Of a stretch of DNA of 64,000 nt, positions 10,767 to 21,858 are shown in pieces. Position numbers and translations under genes: made by a program. Source of the stretch: Burkholderiales bacterium (GTDB taxonomy: Bacteria > Pseudomonadota > Gammaproteobacteria > Burkholderiales > Burkholderiaceae_C); assembly GCA_016000195.1 (NCBI GenBank), contig JAECRO010000001.1:131015-195014 (forward strand), in the 5' to 3' direction. Numbering within the stretch: position 1 is the first letter of the stretch; the number at the start of each line of letters is the position of its first letter. Below the pieces are notes generated by a model. It worked only from the letters and a program-made list of their open reading frames with translations, did not search any database and was not told where the DNA came from.

Positions 10767-11908
10767 AGGTCGCGCAACGGGTGCGTCTGCGCACTCCACG
10801 GGCTGGCGAAAAACGCATCGGCCATGCCCGGCTTCACGTCCTCGATGCGTGCCGGCTGCCACTTCGGCTGGTAGTCCTTGTCCACCGCCAGCGCACGGAT
10901 GCCCTCGACGGTTTCACTCTCGGTACCGGGACGCAGGTGAAAGCACTGGTAGACCATGTCGCGCTCCATGCGCAGGTCATCGGCCAGGCTCATGCCGCGC
11001 GCCTTGCGAATCTGCTCCAGCACCACATGCAGCATCAGCGGCGAGCGCTTGCGCAGGGTGGCGGCTGTCCTGAGCGCCCAGCGGTCTTCGGACTTCTCAA
11101 GCGCATCAATGATGTGCTTGACCCGCAGCAATGAAAAATATGCATCAATCTGCCCTGTAGCGCAGGCTGGACGGGCACTGTCAGCTATGAATTTAGAAGC
11201 AATCCATTGGTCGGCCTCGGCTGCCGAGCCCAAGGGCGTGGCGCCCAGTTCGGCCCAGAGCGCAGGCAGTGCCGCCGCATCCAGCCTGACATCGGCCAGT
11301 CCATAGCCCATCGCCTCATCGGCGCCAATGGTCTCGCCGGTCAGCGCCAGGTATTCGCCCACATGGCCGGGACAGCGGCTCAGGAAGTAGCCTCCGCCCA
11401 CGTCAGGGAACAGGCCGATATTGGTCTCTGGCATGGCCATCTTGGTCCGCTCGGTGACAATGCGTACCCGCGCGCCCTGGCTGATGCCCATGCCGCCGCC
11501 CATGACCACGCCGTCCATGAAGGCAATGTAGGGCTTGGGATAGGTCTGGATCAGGTGATTGAGCGTGTACTCCTCGGTAAAGAAATCCTCCAGCGCGGAG
11601 TCGCCGGCCAGCGCCGCCTGATAGAAAAACCGGATGTCGCCGCCCGCGCAGAAACCGCCAAACAGGCTGTCGGGCGTGCCAGGGCGGCCGATCTTGTTGG
11701 TGCCGCGAATCGCCACCAGCCGCACCGCCGGGTCGTCACGCCAGGCGCGCAGGATGCCCAGCAGGTCGCGCACCATCTGCAGCGACAAGGCATTCAGGGC
11801 CTTGGGGCGGTTCAGCGTGATCAGCCCGGCATTGCCCCGGCGCTCGGTCAGCACGTCACCGGCCGCATCGATTTTCTTCATTTCTGTCGTCATGATCTTT
11901 GTCTCCAT
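10763..11908 (-). CDS. Enoyl-CoA hydratase/isomerase family protein (3-hydroxyisobutyryl-CoA hydrolase-like)
   Basis: [62 protein letters not shown]. Confidence 0.92.
   Translation of the reverse strand: METKIMTTEMKKIDAAGDVLTERRGNAGLITLNRPKALNALSLQMVRDLLGILRAWRDDPAVRLVAIRGTNKIGRPGTPDSLFGGFCAGGDIRFFYQAALAGDSALEDFFTEEYTLNHLIQTYPKPYIAFMDGVVMGGGMGISQGARVRIVTERTKMAMPETNIGLFPDVGGGYFLSRCPGHVGEYLALTGETIGADEAMGYGLADVRLDAAALPALWAELGATPLGSAAEADQWIASKFIADSARPACATGQIDAYFSLLRVKHIIDALEKSEDRWALRTAATLRKRSPLMLHVVLEQIRKARGMSLADDLRMERDMVYQCFHLRPGTESETVEGIRALAVDKDYQPKWQPARIEDVKPGMADAFFASPWSAQTHPLRDL
11150..11200 (-). repeat. Family A palindromic element, intragenic (enoyl-CoA hydratase-like)
   Basis: Minus strand GCTTCTAAATTCATAGCTGACAGTGCCCGTCCAGCCTGCGCTACAGGGCAG. 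Confidence 0.65.
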
Positions 11909-12765
11909 CCAATCAATTCATTCACCACCAGCGCGCCAATGACCAGCGAGCCGCCGGTCAGCACGCTGGAACCAGGCACCTCGCCGGCACCCAGCCAAGC
12001 CAGCAGGATACCGAAAATCACTTCAAGCAAGGCCAGCAAAGCCACCTCGGGCGCCTTGAGCACGCCGGCGCACAGCACCGCCAGCACGCACGGAATCGCC
12101 AGCTGGAACAGGCCCAGCACCGCCAGCAGTCCGATGTCGTGCGGCGTGGCCGAAAAGGGAAAGGCCAGCGGCAAGGTTGCCAGCGACGAAAGCGCCGCGC
12201 CCATCAGCACCGCCGGCACCAGGTCGATCTTCTGGCCATGCGCACCACTGTGCTGCACCACCGTCCAGTTGCAGGCCCCCGCCAGCGGCACCATCAGCGC
12301 CACCAAAGTGCCGGCCAGCTGGCTGCTCAGGTCCATCTGGCTGCCATACATCCAGGCAATGCCGGCGCTGGCCAGCGCAATCGCCACCCAGGTGCGCACC
12401 GGAATCCGGTGCCCGATGAAAATCCGCGCCATCAGGGCCGTGATGAACGGACCCAGCGCCATCGTCACCAGCACATTGGCCACGGTGGTCAGCGTCAGCG
12501 CCACCATGAAGGCGCTGAACATCACGCTCCAGCAGACACCCGACAGCCAGAGCGCCTTGCCAGCGTTGCGAATTTTGCTGAAAACCGCCCGCCCCTGGAA
12601 AAAAGGCAGGATCACCAGCAGCGACGCCAGCGTGAAAAAGCTGCGCCAGAAGGTCACTTCAAAACTGCGCGCTGCCTCCAGCTGCCGCGTCACCACGCCG
12701 GCAATCGACCACATCAGCGTCACCAGAATCATCACCGCCACCGCGCGGGAATGCGTCAACTTCAT
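11890..12765 (-). CDS. EamA/DMT family transporter
   Basis: About ten hydrophobic segments, EamA-like repeats; start at MKLTHSRAVAVMILVTLMWSIAG. Confidence 0.85.
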   Translation of the reverse strand: MKLTHSRAVAVMILVTLMWSIAGVVTRQLEAARSFEVTFWRSFFTLASLLVILPFFQGRAVFSKIRNAGKALWLSGVCWSVMFSAFMVALTLTTVANVLVTMALGPFITALMARIFIGHRIPVRTWVAIALASAGIAWMYGSQMDLSSQLAGTLVALMVPLAGACNWTVVQHSGAHGQKIDLVPAVLMGAALSSLATLPLAFPFSATPHDIGLLAVLGLFQLAIPCVLAVLCAGVLKAPEVALLALLEVIFGILLAWLGAGEVPGSSVLTGGSLVIGALVVNELIGWRQRS

Positions 12766-12787
12766 CCAAACCCCCTGTAGCCCGGCC

Positions 12788-12828
12788 CAAAAAAAGGCCG
12801 CTGCGCACACAAAGCGCGAGCGGCCTGG
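12788..12828 (-). terminator. Hairpin plus T-tract on the minus strand, downstream of typA
   Basis: Minus strand AGGCCGCT...AGCGGCCT followed by TTTTTT. Confidence 0.6.
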
Positions 12829-12859
12829 TTTCCAAGTGTTCCCAGTGCGCCTCCTCCAA

Positions 12860-12985
12860 GCAGGGTACGCGGAGGCTTCCCCTCCCCACCAGCCGGGGCC
12901 GCGGAACCGGCTTTGCCGGGCCGCAGGCGCAGCGCCCCCTCGGGGGGCAGCGAACCACACGAAGTGGGGAGCGTGGGGGCTTTTA
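12860..12985 (-). repeat. GC-rich interspersed repeat family B, intergenic copy
   Basis: Minus strand gcccccacgctccccacttcgtgtggttcgctgccccccgagggggcgctgcgcctgcggcccgg, related to the copy at 55897-55990 inside hrpA. Confidence 0.75.
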
Positions 12986-14806
12986 CCGTCCAGCGCGCTT
13001 GCGCTCGCTCTCGGTCAGGTAACGCTTGCGCAGGCGAATCGACTTAGGCGTGATTTCGACCAGCTCGTCGTCCTCGATGAACTCGACGCCGTATTCCAGC
13101 GTGCATTCAATCGGCGGCGTGATCTTGATCGCGTCTTCCTTGCCGCTGACGCGAAAGTTGGTCAGCTGCTTGGTGCGCGTGGCGTTGACCACCAGGTCGT
13201 TGTCACGGCTGTGAATGCCGACGATCATGCCTTCATACACCGGATCGTTGGCCTTGACGAACATGCGGCCACGGTCATCGAGCTTGCCCAGGGCGTAGGT
13301 GAAGATTTCACCGGCATCCATGGAAATCAGCACGCCATTCTTGCGCCCGCCGATGTCGCCCTTGTGCGGCTCATAGCAGTCAAAAATGTTGGCGATCAGG
13401 CCGGAGCCGCGCGTCAGGTTCAGGAATTCGTTGGTGAAACCAATCAGGCCACGCGCCGGAATGCGGTATTCCAAACGCACGCGGCCACGGCCATCCGGCT
13501 CCATGTTGACCAGTTCGCCCTTGCGTTCGCCCAGCGCCTGCATCACGCCGCCCTGGTGCTGCTCTTCGATGTCTGCCGTCACCAGCTCGATAGGTTCGTG
13601 CTTGACGCCATTCACGTCCTTGAGCAGCACGCGTGGCTTGGAGACGGCCAGCTCGAAGCCTTCGCGGCGCATGTTTTCCAGCAGGATGGTCAGGTGCAAC
13701 TCGCCCCGGCCCATGACTTCAAAGATGCCTTCTTCGCCGGTTTCATTGACGCGCAGCGCCACGTTGTGCTGCAGTTCCTTTTGCAGGCGGTCCCAGATCT
13801 GGCGGCTGGTGACGTACTTGCCTTCACGGCCGGCCAGCGGGCTGGTGTTGACGCAAAAGTTCATGGTCAGCGTCGGCTCATCGACCTTGAGCATGGGCAG
13901 CGGCGCCGGATTGGCCGGGTCGGTGATGGTCACGCCAATGCCGATGTCGGCCAGGCCGTTGATCAGCACGATTTCGCCGGGGCCGGCTTGCGTGGCCTGC
14001 ACACGCTCCAGACCCTGGAAGGTCAGCACCTGGTTGATGCGGCCCTTGACCGCCTTGCCGTCCGGGCCTTCCATCACGACCACGTCCATCATGGGGCGGA
14101 TCGTGCCCTGGCTGATGCGGCCCACACCAATACGGCCCACGAAGGTCGAAAAGTCGAGGGCGGAAATCTGCAGCTGCAGCGGCGCTTCAGGGTCGCCCTT
14201 CTGGGCGGGCACATGCTTGAGCACGGTATTGAACAGGGCCGACATGTCGGGGCCCCACTGTTCGCCCGGCGCGCCCTCTTCCAGCGACGACCAGCCGTTG
14301 ATGCCCGAAGCGTAAACGACGGGAAAATCCAGCTGCTCATCGGTGGCGCCGAGCTTGTCGAACAAATCGAACGTGGCGTTGACCACCTTGTCCGGGTTCG
14401 CACCCGGCTTGTCCACCTTGTTCACCACCACGATAGGCTTGAGACCCAGGGCCAGCGCCTTCTTGGTCACGAAGCGGGTTTGCGGCATGGGGCCTTCCTG
14501 CGCGTCGATCAGCAGCACCACGCCATCGACCATGGACAGGGCGCGCTCGACTTCACCGCCGAAGTCGGCGTGGCCGGGGGTATCGACGATGTTGATGTGC
14601 GTGCCTTCCCAGGTCACGGCGCAGTTCTTGGCCAGAATCGTGATGCCACGCTCTTTTTCGATGGCGTTGTTGTCCATCACGGTATCGACCACTTTCTCGT
14701 GCTCGGCAAAGGTGCCGGACTGGCGCAGCAATTGATCGACCATGGTGGTCTTGCCATGGTCAACGTGGGCGATGATGGCGATGTTACGGATCTGTTTTTG
14801 ACTCAT
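12983..14806 (-). CDS. typA: GTP-binding protein TypA/BipA
   Basis: IRNIAIIAHVDHGKTTMVDQLL, ERGITILAKN, DTPGHADFGGEVER; full length. Confidence 0.98.
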   Translation of the reverse strand: MSQKQIRNIAIIAHVDHGKTTMVDQLLRQSGTFAEHEKVVDTVMDNNAIEKERGITILAKNCAVTWEGTHINIVDTPGHADFGGEVERALSMVDGVVLLIDAQEGPMPQTRFVTKKALALGLKPIVVVNKVDKPGANPDKVVNATFDLFDKLGATDEQLDFPVVYASGINGWSSLEEGAPGEQWGPDMSALFNTVLKHVPAQKGDPEAPLQLQISALDFSTFVGRIGVGRISQGTIRPMMDVVVMEGPDGKAVKGRINQVLTFQGLERVQATQAGPGEIVLINGLADIGIGVTITDPANPAPLPMLKVDEPTLTMNFCVNTSPLAGREGKYVTSRQIWDRLQKELQHNVALRVNETGEEGIFEVMGRGELHLTILLENMRREGFELAVSKPRVLLKDVNGVKHEPIELVTADIEEQHQGGVMQALGERKGELVNMEPDGRGRVRLEYRIPARGLIGFTNEFLNLTRGSGLIANIFDCYEPHKGDIGGRKNGVLISMDAGEIFTYALGKLDDRGRMFVKANDPVYEGMIVGIHSRDNDLVVNATRTKQLTNFRVSGKEDAIKITPPIECTLEYGVEFIEDDELVEITPKSIRLRKRYLTESERKRAGR

Positions 14807-14845
14807 GGTTAACTTTCTGGGAACTTGAAAACGGCAGGTAATTAA

Positions 14846-15916
14846 TTAATGTTGAAAAGAGCCGGCATCCACAGGGGCGGATGGTGCGGCTGCGGAAACG
14901 GGCATGAAAACTTCAGCAGCGCGCCGTGCCGATTGCGCAATGTCCTGGACTTCAACCGGACTCAGCAAGCGCTGGGGAATCAGTTCGTCGGCCGTGATAT
15001 GGGCCGAGCCTAAAAATGCAGCCGGCTCGAAAGCCTGCCCCGATGACGAAGGGCCATAGACCTGCACCAGCGGCGCATCCTCTCCCCACTGGCCCCGACG
15101 GCGCAGGCCGCTCAAAAAACGTCCTGCATTATCGGCGTCCAATGTGACAGACGGGTAATCGGCGACCAGCGACTGGGGCGGCAGCAGACACGCATCCCGT
15201 TCGGCCCCGGTCATGGCTTCGAGCGCGGCCAGCGTCACGCATTGCGAAGCCGTAAAGCCGCCGGTTTCGGTCCGGCGCAACGAACCCAGGTGCGCACCGC
15301 AGCCCAAGGCTTCGCCGATGTCTTCGCCCAGCGTCCGGATGTAAGTTCCCTTGCTGCAGCTTACTATGATTTTAATAGCTACTTGCGCCCGTGGGTCGTG
15401 CGCAAGAGCCATATTCAGCTTGAAAATCGTGATGTGGCGGGCTTCACGCTCGACCTCGATGCCTTTGCGGGCATATTCGTACAGCGCCTTGCCGTCCTTC
15501 TTGAGGGCTGAGTACATCGGCGGAATCTGCGCCAGCGGGCCGGTGAAGCGCTGCGTGATGGACGCCAGCAGCGCGGGCGTGATCTCCGGCACGGGCCGGG
15601 TTTCAATCACTTCACCTTCCGCGTCGGCGGTTGTCGTCTTCTGGCCCAGCAGCAGCACGGCCTCATAAGTTTTGTCGGCATCGAGCTGCAACTGGCTGAA
15701 CTTGGTGGCCGCGCCAAAGCACAGCGGCAACACGCCCGTAGCCAGCGGATCGAGCGTGCCGGTGTGCCCCGCCTTGTCGGCGCGCAGCAGCCATTTGGCT
15801 TTTTGCAGCGCCTGGTTGCTCGACAGGCCAAGCGGCTTGTCGAGCAGCAACACGCCGTGGACGGGACGTCGCTGGATTTTCTGGCGAAGAGAGGGTTTCG
15901 AAAAAGTTTGCGTCAT
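14846..15916 (-). CDS. truB: tRNA pseudouridine(55) synthase
   Basis: GVLLLDKPLGLSSNQALQKAKWLL, KAGHTGTLDPLATGVLPLCFG, CSKGTYIRTLGEDIG. Confidence 0.97.
   Translation of the reverse strand: MTQTFSKPSLRQKIQRRPVHGVLLLDKPLGLSSNQALQKAKWLLRADKAGHTGTLDPLATGVLPLCFGAATKFSQLQLDADKTYEAVLLLGQKTTTADAEGEVIETRPVPEITPALLASITQRFTGPLAQIPPMYSALKKDGKALYEYARKGIEVEREARHITIFKLNMALAHDPRAQVAIKIIVSCSKGTYIRTLGEDIGEALGCGAHLGSLRRTETGGFTASQCVTLAALEAMTGAERDACLLPPQSLVADYPSVTLDADNAGRFLSGLRRRGQWGEDAPLVQVYGPSSSGQAFEPAAFLGSAHITADELIPQRLLSPVEVQDIAQSARRAAEVFMPVSAAAPSAPVDAGSFQH
15363..15427 (+). repeat. Family A palindromic element, intragenic (truB)
   Basis: actatgattttaatagctacttgcgcccgtgggtcgtgcgcaagagccatattcagcttgaaaat. 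Confidence 0.75.
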
Positions 15917-16003
15917 AAGCTTTGACAGGCTCGGCGCACGGGCCTGCCCGAACGCTCGGTGGCACCGTTGCCCCCGAACCTGTCAAAGGGGAACGGCACG
16001 AAC

Positions 16004-16369
16004 TTAGTCCTGGGCGCGGGAAGAAACCGCCTTGGCAATCAGGGCGTTCAGGTCGGCCGCACGTTCGGTGGTCTGGTCGAAATGGAAATGCAGGGTCGGC
16101 ACGGTGTGCGTCATCAGCCGCTTAAAGAGGCCGTTGCGCAGGAAGCCGGCAGCCTGGTTGAGCGCGATTTCGCATTCTTTCGGATCACCGACCAGCACGC
16201 TGAAATACACCTTGGCATGGGCATAGTCGGGCGTGACTTCGACCGACTGAACCGTCACCATGCCGACGCGCGGGTCTTTCAGCTCGCGCGCGATCAATTC
16301 CGTCAGGTCGCGCTGGATCTGGTCGGCCACGCGAAAACTGCGGTTGGGTGTGGAGGATTTTTTACGCAT
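16004..16369 (-). CDS. rbfA: Ribosome-binding factor A
   Basis: [49 protein letters not shown]. Confidence 0.95.
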   Translation of the reverse strand: MRKKSSTPNRSFRVADQIQRDLTELIARELKDPRVGMVTVQSVEVTPDYAHAKVYFSVLVGDPKECEIALNQAAGFLRNGLFKRLMTHTVPTLHFHFDQTTERAADLNALIAKAVSSRAQD

Positions 16370-16502
16370 GTTTCAATCCACGCCCCTTTCGGGGCGAATT
16401 TGGAAAAGGTTGCCCCTCTCCCAAATAAAGGTTTAGGTTGCAGCCCTGCTTTGAAAAGGCCAGCCCGCTGGCTTGAAAAAGCTGGCGGGCAGGCCGGCTT
16501 CA

Positions 16503-19469
16503 TTACAAGGTCCGGGCGACTTCCTTGATTTCGAAGAACTCCAGAATGTCACCGACTTCGATGTCGTTGTAGTTCTTGAGATTCAAGCCGCACTCGAAAC
16601 CTTCCTTGACTTCCTTGACATCGTCCTTGAAACGCTTGAGCGAGTCGAGTTCACCCGTGAAGATGACCACGTTGCCGCGCAGCAGGCGTACCTTGGCGGT
16701 GCGGCGAACCACACCGGCAGTGACCATACAGCCGGCAATCGAACCAATCTTGCTGACCTTGAAGATGTTGCGAATCTCGGCATTGCCGATGATTTCTTCC
16801 TTCTTGTCGGGCGTGAGCATGCCGGACATCGCAGCCTTGAGGTCGTCCACAGCGTCATAAATGATGTTGTAGTAGCGAATATCAATGCCGTTGTTCTCGG
16901 CCTGCTTGCGCGCCTGGGCGTCGGCCCGGGTGTTGAAGCCGATCAGAACCGCCTTCGAGGCAATCGCCAGATTCACGTCGGACTCGGAAATACCGCCAAC
17001 ACCGGAGTACACCAGCTGCACCTTGACCTCGTCGGTCGAAAGCTTGAGCAGCGACTGCGCCAGCGCTTCCTGCGAACCCTGCACATCGGCCTTGATGATG
17101 ATGGGCAGCATCTTGACTTCGCCGGCGTTGATGTCGGAGAACATGTTCTCCAGCTTGGACGCCTGCTGCTTGGCCAGCTTGGTATTGCGGAACTTGCCGG
17201 CGCGGTAGGTGGCGATTTCGCGGACACGGCGTTCGTCCGTCATGACCATGAAGTCGTCGCCCGCCTGCGGCACTTCCGTCAGGCCCTGGATTTCGACCGG
17301 AATCGAAGGACCGGCGGTCTTGATCGGCTTGCCGTTTTCGTCCAGCATGGCGCGCACGCGGCCATAGGTCGAACCGGCCAGCACCACGTCGCCGGCCTTC
17401 AGCGTACCGGACTGGACCAGCACGGTGGCCACCGGGCCGCGGCCCTTGTCCAGACGCGCTTCAATCACCAGGCCCTTGGCCAGGGAATCAACCGAGGCCT
17501 TGAGTTCCAGCACTTCAGCCTGCAGCAGCACCTGTTCGAGCAAGTCGTCAATGCCGGCGCCGGTATGCGCGGAGACCGGCACGAACGGCGAATCGCCGCC
17601 AAACTCTTCGGGCACGACGCCTTCAGTGACCAGTTCGCCCTTGACGCGCTCCAGGTTGATGCCGGGCTTGTCGATCTTGTTGATCGCCACGACGATGGGA
17701 ACGCCAGCGGCACGGGCGTGCTTGATGGCCTCCTTGGTCTGCGGCATCACGCCGTCGTCGGCCGCCACCACCAGAATCACGATGTCGGTGGCCTGCGCGC
17801 CTCGGGCACGCATCGCGGTAAACGCTTCGTGGCCCGGGGTATCCAGGAAGGACACCATGCCGCGCGGGGTTTCCACATGGTAGGCGCCGATATGCTGGGT
17901 AATGCCGCCGGCTTCACCGGAGGCCACCTTGGCACGGCGGATGTAGTCGAGCAGCGAGGTCTTGCCATGGTCAACGTGACCCATGACCGTGACCACGGGT
18001 GCGCGCGGCAGTGCTTCGGCCTGCTGGCCCTGCACATCGTCAGCGGTGAAAGCTTCCGGATCATCCAGCGCGGCAGTCAGCGCCGTGTGGCCCATTTCTT
18101 CCACCACGATCATGGCGGTGTCCTGGTCCAGCGGCTGGTTGATAGTGACCATCTGGCCGAGCTTCATCAAATGCTTGATGACCTCGGACGACTTGATGCT
18201 CATCTTGTGGGCCAGCTCGGAAACCGTGATGGTTTCCGGCACATGAACCTCCAGCACCTTGAACTCGGTCGGCGCGACGAAATTCGATTCAGGACGCACG
18301 TCGCGACCTGAACTGCGGCGGCCGCGCGGGCCGGCGCGGAAATTGCCGCGACCCGGCACCACCGGAGCGCCACGGCTCGGGATGCCCTTTTTCTTGGCCG
18401 CATCGTCTTTCCAGGTCGAAGACAGGTTCTCGGACTTGACTTCCTTCTTGCCGGCGGCGCCCGGAACTGTGGGCGCAGCAGCGGCAGGAACGGCAGGCTT
18501 TGCGGCACCTGGGGCAACGACCGGCTTGTGCAGCGTTCCCTTCATCGCAATCTTCGGGTCCACATGCGGAACCAGCACGCGTTTGGGTGCGGACAGCATG
18601 GCGCGAATGCCTGCGGCTTCGGCCTCGGCCTTGCGCCGGCGCTCCTGTAAATCCACGGCCTTGGCCGCATCGGCCTGGAATTCAGCGGTGGCCTTGGCTT
18701 TGGCAGCCGCCTGCAGGCTTGCCGTTTCAGCCGCTTTCGCGGTCGCGGCTTCTGCGGCTTTATTGGTTTTTTCTGCAGCAGCGGTATCCATGACTTTTTG
18801 CGCCTCCACCGTAACGGCCGGAACAACGGGCGCCGGCTTGAAAATTTTACCAATCGTGGGCTTGGCCCTTTTCGCAGCTTCCGCGGCCAAAGCCGCAGCT
18901 TGTGCAGCGGCTTTGGCCTGGGCTGCCGCTTCGGCCTGCGCTTTTTGCGCCGCCGCTTCACGTTCGCGCTCACGGGCCGCTTCCTGCGCGGCCTGCTCAT
19001 CACGCAAGCGGCGCTTTTCCGTCAGTTCTGCTTCCTGGCGGCGCAACAACTCGGCATGGCGGTTGGCTTCGTCTTCGCGGCGAACCAGTTCGGCATCCTC
19101 GGCAGCCTGAACCTGGGGCACGGCAGCCACATCGTGCTGAACATCTTCAGGCTGGTCGGTCTCGTCTTCACGCCTGACGAAGGTTCGTTTTTTACGCACC
19201 TCGACCTGGATGGTACGGGCCTTGCCCGTGGAATCGGCCTGCTTGATTTCAGAGGTCGACTTTTTGACCAGCGTGATCTTTTTGCGATCAGCTGCGACCG
19301 TGCCATGGCTGGCATGCAGATAGCCGAGCAGCTTTTGCTTGTCGGATTCCGACAGGGGATCGCTGGCCTGCCTCTTGGCAACGCCGGCGCTGGTCAATTG
19401 CTCGATCAGGGTAGCGGGAGATTTATTCAATTCAGCTGCGAATTCAGCGACGGTAGTGGTACTGGACAT
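16503..19469 (-). CDS. infB: Translation initiation factor IF-2
   Basis: [57 protein letters not shown]-terminal IF2 domains; in operon with nusA. Confidence 0.98.
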   Translation of the reverse strand: MSSTTTVAEFAAELNKSPATLIEQLTSAGVAKRQASDPLSESDKQKLLGYLHASHGTVAADRKKITLVKKSTSEIKQADSTGKARTIQVEVRKKRTFVRREDETDQPEDVQHDVAAVPQVQAAEDAELVRREDEANRHAELLRRQEAELTEKRRLRDEQAAQEAAREREREAAAQKAQAEAAAQAKAAAQAAALAAEAAKRAKPTIGKIFKPAPVVPAVTVEAQKVMDTAAAEKTNKAAEAATAKAAETASLQAAAKAKATAEFQADAAKAVDLQERRRKAEAEAAGIRAMLSAPKRVLVPHVDPKIAMKGTLHKPVVAPGAAKPAVPAAAAPTVPGAAGKKEVKSENLSSTWKDDAAKKKGIPSRGAPVVPGRGNFRAGPRGRRSSGRDVRPESNFVAPTEFKVLEVHVPETITVSELAHKMSIKSSEVIKHLMKLGQMVTINQPLDQDTAMIVVEEMGHTALTAALDDPEAFTADDVQGQQAEALPRAPVVTVMGHVDHGKTSLLDYIRRAKVASGEAGGITQHIGAYHVETPRGMVSFLDTPGHEAFTAMRARGAQATDIVILVVAADDGVMPQTKEAIKHARAAGVPIVVAINKIDKPGINLERVKGELVTEGVVPEEFGGDSPFVPVSAHTGAGIDDLLEQVLLQAEVLELKASVDSLAKGLVIEARLDKGRGPVATVLVQSGTLKAGDVVLAGSTYGRVRAMLDENGKPIKTAGPSIPVEIQGLTEVPQAGDDFMVMTDERRVREIATYRAGKFRNTKLAKQQASKLENMFSDINAGEVKMLPIIIKADVQGSQEALAQSLLKLSTDEVKVQLVYSGVGGISESDVNLAIASKAVLIGFNTRADAQARKQAENNGIDIRYYNIIYDAVDDLKAAMSGMLTPDKKEEIIGNAEIRNIFKVSKIGSIAGCMVTAGVVRRTAKVRLLRGNVVIFTGELDSLKRFKDDVKEVKEGFECGLNLKNYNDIEVGDILEFFEIKEVARTL

Positions 19470-19497
19470 ATTTGGTTTTCCTGACTGGCCTCCATGA

Positions 19498-21018
19498 TCA
19501 TTGCTCTTGGGCCGCTGCGGGTGCAGCGGCGTCGCCGGCGTCATCGGTAAACCAATGGGCGCGTGCGGTCATGATCAGGGCTTTGGCCTCGTCCGCAGAC
19601 TGGCCGGTTATCTCGGTAAGCTCATCCACGGCCAGATCGGCCAGGTCGTCGCGGGTGGCAACACCCGCTTCGGTCAATTTGGCAATCAGCTCGGGCGTCA
19701 AGCCTTCAACGTCGCGCAGATTCTGCGAAACACCGCCGACATTTTCTTCCTGGGCGATTTCCATCGTCAACAGTGCATCTTTGGCGCGGGTGCGCAGCTC
19801 GTTGACGGTATCTTCATCGAAAGATTCGATTTCGAGCATTTCCTGCAGCGGCACATAGGCCACTTCTTCCAGGCTGGTAAAGCCTTCGGAAATCAGGATG
19901 TCGGCGATTTCCTGGTCCACGTCGAGCTTGGCCATGAACAGCTTGCGGCTGCTGTCGGTTTCGCTGGCCTGCTTTTGGGCCGACTCGTTGGCATCCATGA
20001 TGTTGATCTTCCAGCCGGTCAGCTCGGACGCCAGGCGCACGTTCTGACCGCCACGGCCGATGGCGATGGCGAGGTTTTCCTCATCCACCACCACGTCCAT
20101 GGCATGACGCTCTTCATCCACCACGATGGACGACACGTTGGCCGGCGCCAAGGCACCGATCACGAACTGGGCCGGATCTTCGCTCCACAGCACGATATCG
20201 ACGCGCTCGCCGGCCAGCTCGTTGGTCACGCCATTGACGCGGGTGCCGCGAACGCCGACGCAGGTGCCGATCGGGTCAACGCGTTTGTCATGCGACAGCA
20301 CGGCGATCTTGGCGCGGGAACCGGCGTCGCGGGCGCAGGATTTGATTTCAAGCAGGCCCTGCTCGATCTCGGGGACTTCCTGGCGGAACAGCTCGATCAT
20401 GTACTCCGGCGCGGTCCGCGACAGGATGATCGGGGCGCCGCGCAGCGTGGTGTCCACTTCCATGATCATGGCGCGAACGCGGTCGCCGGTACGCAGGTTT
20501 TCCTTCGGAATCATGTCGCTGCGGCGCAGACGGCCTTCGACACGGCCGGATTCGACAATCAGGTCGCCCTTGTCCATGCGCTTGACGGTGCCGACAAAAA
20601 TCTTGTCGCCGCGCGACATGAAGTCATTGAGCAGCATTTCGCGCTCGGCATCACGGATTTTTTGCAAAATGACCTGTTTGGCGGCCTGCGCACCAATACG
20701 GCCAATCGGCAGGCTTTCCACCGGCTTTTCAATGTAGTCGCCCTCTTCGATGTCGGCGATCTCGTCGCGCGCATCGGTGACCAGTTCTTCGGCTTCCGGA
20801 TTTTGCAGGCCGGCCTCGTCAGCCACCACCAGCCAGCGGCGGAAGGTTTCGTAATTTCCGCTGTCACGGTCAACCGCAACACGGATGTCAACGCCATCGG
20901 CATAAACTTTCTTGGTGGCAGAGGCGAGCGCAAGCTCGACGGCGCCAAAGACGACGTCGCGTTCAACGTTTTTTTCACGCGAGATGGCATCAACCAACAT
21001 CAACAGTTCGCGATTCAT
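19498..21018 (-). CDS. nusA: Transcription termination/antitermination factor NusA
   Basis: [38 protein letters not shown]1/KH motifs ([22 protein letters not shown]). Confidence 0.98.
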   Translation of the reverse strand: MNRELLMLVDAISREKNVERDVVFGAVELALASATKKVYADGVDIRVAVDRDSGNYETFRRWLVVADEAGLQNPEAEELVTDARDEIADIEEGDYIEKPVESLPIGRIGAQAAKQVILQKIRDAEREMLLNDFMSRGDKIFVGTVKRMDKGDLIVESGRVEGRLRRSDMIPKENLRTGDRVRAMIMEVDTTLRGAPIILSRTAPEYMIELFRQEVPEIEQGLLEIKSCARDAGSRAKIAVLSHDKRVDPIGTCVGVRGTRVNGVTNELAGERVDIVLWSEDPAQFVIGALAPANVSSIVVDEERHAMDVVVDEENLAIAIGRGGQNVRLASELTGWKINIMDANESAQKQASETDSSRKLFMAKLDVDQEIADILISEGFTSLEEVAYVPLQEMLEIESFDEDTVNELRTRAKDALLTMEIAQEENVGGVSQNLRDVEGLTPELIAKLTEAGVATRDDLADLAVDELTEITGQSADEAKALIMTARAHWFTDDAGDAAAPAAAQEQ

Positions 21019-21040
21019 TTCACAAGCCTGCCTTTCTAAA

Positions 21041-21649
21041 TTATTTATCTATGGATGTATCGGCAACAGATTTTGGTCTGCGGCCCTTGAAATCAACCAC
21101 CGGCGCCAAACGCGCCTGATTGATTTCATCCAGCGTGAAGCCCAGCGCCTGCAGCGGCGCGGGAATTCTTTTCTTGCTGATTTTCTGGCCCGGCTTGACA
21201 GCAGGCTCGTCGCTCCAGACGATTTGCCAGCCCGCCTTGCCATCCACCGGCTCAGCCCGCTCCAGCGTGCCACGGAATTTTTTTCGGCTGGCCGAGACGG
21301 TTGAACCCGCGCTTGCGGCCACGCCAATCGGCGCCTTGAGCGTGATGTCGATCAGCTCGCCGGCAAAGCGCTCAAAATCTTTTTCATTGCGCAGGGGCCG
21401 GTCAATGCCGGGGGAACTGACTTCAAGCCGTGAATACTCGGCGCCTTCGACTTCAAGCACAAACTGCAACTGGCGCGTGACCTTTTCGCAGTCTTCGGCA
21501 TTGATGAACTGCTCGGCGCCTGGGACCGTACCGGCAAGATAAGGCATGTCAATCGTGACACGCAGCAAGCCGCCGCCAGTTCGTTCGATCTCGACCAACT
21601 CGTAGCCCAGCCCCGTTACCGTTTGCTCAATCGTCTCTTGCAAAGCCAT
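21041..21649 (-). CDS. rimP: Ribosome maturation factor RimP
   Basis: [23 protein letters not shown]...[17 protein letters not shown]...[15 protein letters not shown]. Confidence 0.95.
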   Translation of the reverse strand: MALQETIEQTVTGLGYELVEIERTGGGLLRVTIDMPYLAGTVPGAEQFINAEDCEKVTRQLQFVLEVEGAEYSRLEVSSPGIDRPLRNEKDFERFAGELIDITLKAPIGVAASAGSTVSASRKKFRGTLERAEPVDGKAGWQIVWSDEPAVKPGQKISKKRIPAPLQALGFTLDEINQARLAPVVDFKGRRPKSVADTSIDK

Positions 21650-21714
21650 TCAGTCTTTCGTCCCTTTGTTTATCTGCTTACTTTTATCTGCTTTTTGCCT
21701 GTGTGCAAAAACAA

Positions 21715-21755
21715 ACGCCCAAAAAAAATGGGCGGTGAAAACCCGCCCATTTGGT
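21715..21755 (-). terminator. Rho-independent terminator downstream of the yej operon
   Basis: Minus strand AAATGGGCGGGttttcaCCGCCCATTTTTTTT. Confidence 0.8.
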
Positions 21756-21858
21756 CGTGTGAAGCGCGTATTCTAGCGCAAAGGACGCTGTAAAGCAACC
21801 ATTTTCATGCCCGTCATGCCTGCAAGCGGCAACAAATGCAAGCCATCCGGCAGAGCCA

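Noticed and set aside
11207-14812. 1201-aa plus-strand ORF
   Set aside because: Antisense to typA, the EamA gene and the enoyl-CoA hydratase-like gene; low-complexity composition typical of GC-rich shadow ORFs.
16370-16400. CRISPR array
   Set aside because: Only one repeat-like unit and no spacers or cas genes in the window; kept only as a hairpin curiosity.
16473-18311. 612-aa plus-strand ORF
   Set aside because: Antisense to infB; no recognisable family.
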